This document shows positions 8,462 to 12,268 of a DNA stretch of 12,268 bases, piece by piece; position 1 is the first letter of the stretch; every line of letters begins with the position of its first letter. Below the pieces are notes generated by a model. It was not told the origin of the DNA. It saw only the letters and a program-made list of their open reading frames with translations, and did no database searches. The stretch comes from Isotricha intestinalis (Eukaryota; Ciliophora; Litostomatea; Vestibuliferida; Isotrichidae), in NCBI GenBank assembly GCA_023807065.1, contig JAJJLU010000115.1:1-12268 (forward strand). Direction: 5' to 3'. The position numbers and the translations under genes were made by a program.

Positions 8462-9991
8462 CTACTTCAATTCTCCAAGTGCAGAATAATTATCAATTTT
8501 ATTCAATAAATTGGAAGCATAATCAGGTGAATAATATTTAACAATAGCATCATCATAATAACTATTAATATCAGAAATTAATTGTTGAATAGGTCCACTG
8601 GCTTTAACTTTAATTTCTTGTAACTTTTGTAATCCTCCATTCACAAAATTCCTTTTAGCTTCTTTGTTATCTTTCAAACAAATAACATATTGATTTAAAA
8701 TATGTTTCAAAATTTTTTCAGGAGCAACAGGAATTAAAGGTTCTAAGGCTGCTAAATTAGTACAAGAATCAATAATTTTTTTCAAAGCTTTTTTTGCTTT
8801 TTCTTTTAAATCATCATTTGAATTTTGATCCATATAATAATATAACATTAAAGATAAGACATTAGCATTAGAAACTTCAAGTGCATGAGCAGGACTATGT
8901 CTTCCAATATGTCCAAGAGCATAACAAGAAGCTGCTTTAATATGCTGATGAGGTTCATTTTGTAAAGCATCTCTTAATTGATTAATGGCCTTAGCTCTAA
9001 TAACTATCATTGCTAATTCAGGACTATATGCAGATATAAAACCTAACGACAATATACCATATAAACGAGGATCTCCTTTTATATTTGTTATAAATTCGAC
9101 TATTATTGCAGGACCACCAGCATCACATATTCTCTTTGCATTTTCTGGACTTTTATTTACTATTTCACATACACAATATGCTGCATTTTTTTTAACAATA
9201 TCATCAGGGTCTTTTAAACAATTTAATAATTTTTGTGGGTTTGATATTTTATTCAAAACTTGTGTTGCAAGATCTGCAGAATGTTTAGTAATATTTCCTA
9301 ATAACTGACATATATTTCTTTTTAATTGAGTATCATTATAATTTAAGAAAAATGTAATTTTCTCTAATCCAGCTTCAGCAACAGGTTGAGCCATTTGTTC
9401 AGTATGTTGACAAATATAACTTAAAGTTAAAGCAGCAGCTCTTTTTAATAAAACTTCAGGTTCTAATAAACAATTCATTAAACTTTCAACAGCTCTTTGT
9501 TCAACAACTTGATGAGCTAAACTTGTATTATGTTTAGCAATATATCCTAAAGCCCAAGCTGCAGCTTCTTTAACTGAAGGGTCAAATTCTTCTAAGCATT
9601 GAACTAAAGGTTCTAAAGCTCCACATTTTACTACATCGTCTGCTAATTGAGGAGAGTGTTTTGCCACAGATTTTAATACAAAACATGCTGCTTTTTTAAA
9701 GAAACGATTTTGATTTGAGAGTGATGATATTAGTTGGGTTATTATTTCATTTTGAACTACACTGTCTGCTAACTCTTCACTGAAATTTGCTAGACGTCCT
9801 ATGGCTAATGCTGCACTCTGCTGGATCGAGGGCACACTATCACTTAAAAGTGGACGAAGAAGGGACATTACTCCTGCACTATGGAGTGCTTCTATGTTTT
9901 GAGGACGTGTTGCTAATTCGGCTATCGTTTGAACAAAAGTTATTCGAGCTTTTTGATATTCTTCAAAGGGTTGTAAAACTGCTCTTGACAT
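8462..9991 (-). CDS. SPAG6: SPAG6/PF16 axonemal central-apparatus armadillo protein
   Basis: A 509-residue protein collinear with SPAG6/PF16 over its whole length; human SPAG6 is also about 509 residues. SPAG6 is an armadillo-repeat protein of the central pair apparatus of motile cilia, needed for C1 microtubule stability and beating. The N-terminus FEEYQKARITFVQTIAELAT and RPQNIEALHSAGVMSLLRPL, then IQQSAALAIGRLANFSE, are nearly diagnostic. Tandem armadillo repeats of about 42 residues fill residues 40-400, each with an Ala-rich helix and a KHSP/KHS-type turn (for example VKEAAAWALGYIAKHN, 139-154). The conserved tail contains ALEPLIPVAPEKILKHIL and YYSPDYASNLL. The gene ends with TAG, the only TAG terminator in the window. 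It is less AT-rich than its neighbours, in line with strong protein constraint. It is divergent from the MADS-like gene. Confidence 0.97.
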   Translation of the reverse strand: MSRAVLQPFEEYQKARITFVQTIAELATRPQNIEALHSAGVMSLLRPLLSDSVPSIQQSAALAIGRLANFSEELADSVVQNEIITQLISSLSNQNRFFKKAACFVLKSVAKHSPQLADDVVKCGALEPLVQCLEEFDPSVKEAAAWALGYIAKHNTSLAHQVVEQRAVESLMNCLLEPEVLLKRAAALTLSYICQHTEQMAQPVAEAGLEKITFFLNYNDTQLKRNICQLLGNITKHSADLATQVLNKISNPQKLLNCLKDPDDIVKKNAAYCVCEIVNKSPENAKRICDAGGPAIIVEFITNIKGDPRLYGILSLGFISAYSPELAMIVIRAKAINQLRDALQNEPHQHIKAASCYALGHIGRHSPAHALEVSNANVLSLMLYYYMDQNSNDDLKEKAKKALKKIIDSCTNLAALEPLIPVAPEKILKHILNQYVICLKDNKEAKRNFVNGGLQKLQEIKVKASGPIQQLISDINSYYDDAIVKYYSPDYASNLLNKIDNYSALGELK

Positions 9992-10437
9992 TTTTTTTGA
10001 TTATTTTATTTTTCTAAATTCTTTAATTTTTTTGGGTTTTTTCAAATAATTTATTTTTTTTATTGGTAATATATTTTTTATTATTAGGTTATATTACTTA
10101 TTATTTTATGAAATAAGTTATTTTTATTCTTTTTAAGATAATTATAAATTTTTTATTGGATTATATTTTGAGATTGAAATATATTTTGATTTCATCAATC
10201 ATAAAATCAAATGGTATAATATTTTATATCATTAAAAATAGTGAATCTTCTTTTTTACATTTGTTATTTTTTATTTTTTCATATATTTGTTTAATACTTA
10301 TAAATAAATTTATTTAATGATTATCTTTTTTCATTTCATATCAAATGAAAATTCATTTCTAATTTCCTATTTAAATATTTTTAAAATAATAAAAGTATTT
10401 TTCTACTTTTAAATTTATATATATAAATAAAGGAAAT
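9992..10437. other. divergent promoter region, SPAG6 and MADS-like gene
   Basis: These 446 AT-rich bases separate two divergently transcribed genes and must hold both promoters. No extension of the MADS-like reading frame is possible: an in-frame TAA lies at 10390-10392 and no ATG occurs between it and 10438. No exon encoding the missing basic N-terminal arm of a MADS domain is recognisable here. No RNA gene is seen. Confidence 0.55.
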
Positions 10438-11904
10438 ATGAAACCTAAAAAATCTTTTAATTTTAATGAATATAAAATGAAAATTTTAAAAAATTTAATG
10501 GAAATTTGTCTGATTACAGGAGTAGAAGCATTATTAACAATTGTTAATTCTGAAGGTAAATATATTATTTTTTCTTCAACAAAAAATTCTAAAATATTTA
10601 TTGATAAATACCTTATAAAAAATTATGATTATAACATTTCAGAAAAATATAATTTAAAAGATGTAATGATAATTTACTTAATATTCTTAGTATAACAATT
10701 TATTTAATAACAAATTAATAGAATTTGATGAACGAAATTTAGATGACAAATATAAAAAACAAATATATGAATGGAGTCTAAATAATATCATTGATTTAAA
10801 TAATTCTGTAGATAAAAAAAAACAAATGAATCTAAAAATTAACAATAAAAATTTTGAAAAAATTGATAATAAGGTATCCAATTGGTGTAAATATATTGGA
10901 ATTGAAAAATATAATGAAGTAAATGAAGAAAAAGGAATATTAATCAATCCTTTATCTAATTCCATAAATAATAATATAAATAAACAAAATTTTTTGAAAA
11001 AAAAACATTATTCAGAATCTTTTATCAATAAAGAGTTATTAGAAAAAGAAAAATCAATTTTAAATAATAATAACAAATATAATTTACTTAAAAAAGGTAA
11101 TTATTCTGAATCAGATGGTAATATTAATTTTTTTAGTGAAAAAAAATCAAAAATATCATCTCAAAGAATAAATAATATTTCAGAAAATAATTTCTTTAAT
11201 TATAAATTCTTTGAAGAAAATCAAAACAAAAAAAATAATCACATAAAATCTGAACAAAGTGAAAATTCAAATTTACAAAAACAAATACCTTTAAGTTCTT
11301 TTAGGTCTATTCAAATTTCAACTGAACCACCTTTACCAAGTAATAAAGAAGAAAAAGAAAAAATTTTTCAAGTTCAATCAATTCCTAAATTCAAAAAACA
11401 AAAAGAAACAATATATAATAAAAATAGAGAAAGAAATTTTGAAAATGTTAATTATTTTAATGCAATGAATGAAAAAAACAATGACAATAAATATGGAAAA
11501 AATAATTTTTTTATTAAAAAAAAAACAATAGAACAAAATTCAAGTTTGTTTGAGAATGATTCAAATAATAGTTTACCTATTAAAAATCAATTAAAATTGA
11601 TAATTTTAATGAAAATGAAATACAAAATAAAAAAAGAAAAGAAATTTCAGATATTAAACCGAAAAAAGATTCATTTTCTCTTTTTTTCAATAAATTTCAT
11701 CCAGATATAGATGAAACAAAGGACTTTAATCAACATTTATATAATGAGAATTATTTTGAAAATCAGTTTGTTTTGGAAGAAAATTATAAGAGGAATAACA
11801 GCGGAAACAAAGGTCAAACAAATTTATTAAAAAATAAAATTATTATTACAAAAAAAGAAGGTAAAATAATAATTAAATCTGTTCCTAAAAAAAATCAAGA
11901 GTAA
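10438..11904 (+). CDS. MADS-box-like protein, two exons, apparent frameshift in exon 2
   Basis: Exon 1 (10438-10662, 75 codons) resembles the C-terminal two thirds of a MADS domain (SRF/MEF2-type DNA-binding and dimerisation fold). KKSFNFNEYKMKILKNLMEI matches the TFSKRKxGLxKKAxEL helix, and ITGVEALLTIVNSEGKYIIF matches the LCDAEVALIIFSSxGKLYEF strands. The N-terminal basic arm of about 15-20 residues is missing. A 28-nt GT-AG intron (10663-10690) restores an open frame from 10691. Exon 2 encodes a long Asn/Lys/Ser-rich, probably disordered region with two similar motifs, LKKKHYSES and LLKKGNYSES. This frame is lost after about 11584. One extra A in the A5 run at 11582-11586 would join it to an open frame running to TAA at 11902-11904, with PKKDSFSLFFNKFHPDID and GKIIIKSVPKKNQE. 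The repaired protein would be about 479 residues. Function as a transcription factor is inferred from a single partial domain. Confidence 0.6.
10663..10690 (+). other. 28-nt GT-AG intron
   Basis: The sequence begins GTAATGATAA and ends ATATTCTTAG. It lies exactly between codon GAT (10660-10662) and codon TAT (10691-10693), a phase-0 position. Unspliced, exon 1 meets TAA at 10693-10695; the downstream frame is closed by the TAG made by the intron's own 3' AG. Removing exactly 28 bases joins both open frames. Introns of this size are usual in several ciliate groups. Confidence 0.75.
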
Positions 11905-12235
11905 AAGTAAAAATTGGTTGTTTTGAATAAAAACTAATTAATTTATAAAAAAATTTAATAATTTTTTCTCATGACATAAAATATATGAACAATAAATTAA
12001 AAATATGATTTATATCAATATTTTAAAATCAATTTTTTTTTAAAATTTTTTTTTTGAAATTCTATGTTTCATAAAACTTATATATCAAATAGCACTCATA
12101 ATTTATAATATTTTCCTAATATTTAAATCAATTATTTTTAAATATATATTTAAATATAAAATAATAAAAACCGTGAGATAAAGTAATAAAAAAAAAATTA
12201 CAAATATTGCAATAATTAAGAATAAATATATGTTG
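11905..12235. other. right subtelomeric AT-rich spacer
   Basis: Between the last stop codon and the telomere there is only AT-rich DNA with T and A runs. No open frame or RNA gene is recognisable, and there is no obvious similarity to the left subtelomere. It includes the 3' UTR of the MADS-like gene. Confidence 0.6.
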
Positions 12236-12268
12236 TTGGGGATTGGGGATTGGGGATTGGGGATTGGG
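12236..12268. repeat. right telomere, (TTGGGGA)n
   Basis: TTGGGG followed by repeated ATTGGGG units runs to the last base. This is the exact reverse complement of the left array and has the G-rich strand running outward, as at a natural right chromosome end. The four-and-a-half units match the left side in length, as expected if assembly was trimmed at a similar point or the telomeres are short and regulated. Confidence 0.97.

Noticed and set aside
8985..9308. Plus-strand 107-codon open frame
   Set aside because: It lies antisense inside the unmistakable SPAG6 coding region and has no recognisable domain; it is a shadow of that gene.
10687..10965. Minus-strand 92-codon open frame
   Set aside because: It is antisense to the intron and exon 2 of the MADS-like gene, is Phe/Leu/Ser-rich, and overlaps sequence better explained on the plus strand.
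11571..11641. Possible 71-nt intron in the MADS-like gene
   Set aside because: It has GT and AG ends and restores frame, but it is much longer than the 28-nt intron, has an A-rich 3' end, and would remove coding-like sequence. A one-base indel is simpler.
1..12268. tRNA, rRNA, CRISPR array, transposase or integron-like element
   Set aside because: No cloverleaf-like GC-rich segment, regularly spaced repeat array, transposase motif or terminal inverted repeat other than the telomeres was visible on either strand.

Overview
The window reads as one complete macronuclear minichromosome of a ciliate. The first 34 bases are C-rich telomere (CCCCAAT units) and the last 33 bases are the matching G-rich strand (TTGGGGA units), so both natural ends of a roughly 12.3 kb molecule are present. 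The DNA is extremely AT-rich. Genes are compact, on both strands, and nearly intronless; one 28-nt GT-AG intron can be inferred. The six intact or nearly intact genes end in TAA (five) or TAG (one) and have no internal TAA, TAG or TGA. This fits the standard nuclear code and argues against the UAR=Gln code of Tetrahymena, Paramecium and Oxytricha. Standard code, short chromosomes, CCCCAAT-type ends and a bacterial-type NlpC/P60 gene remnant would suit a litostome or rumen-type ciliate, but that placement is inference.

Layout: left telomere (1-34); AT-rich subtelomere with a broken NlpC/P60 peptidase-like pseudogene (about 412-744); a TMEM63/OSCA-type mechanosensitive channel gene (1290-3563, +); convergent to it a telomere end-binding protein of the TEBP-alpha/POT1 family (3633-5144, -); a centrin-like EF-hand gene (5505-6020, -); about 1.3 kb without an intact gene that holds a decayed minus-strand gene (about 6658-7242); a lysine-rich unrecognised gene (7324-8322, -); a SPAG6/PF16 axonemal armadillo protein (8462-9991, -); and, divergent from it, a two-exon gene with a truncated MADS-box-like N-terminus (10438-11904, +) whose second exon carries an apparent one-base frameshift; then subtelomere and right telomere (12236-12268).

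The genes do not form an operon-like pathway. Two are cilium or basal-body components (centrin, SPAG6) and one caps chromosome ends, all expected housekeeping of a ciliate. The most interesting items are the zinc-ribbon-bearing POT1/TEBP-alpha gene, the NlpC/P60 relic (probable bacterial acquisition), the MADS-like gene with mini-intron and frameshift, and the decayed gene whose in-frame stops are almost all TAR at positions where Gln would read naturally. No convincing new multi-gene system was found.
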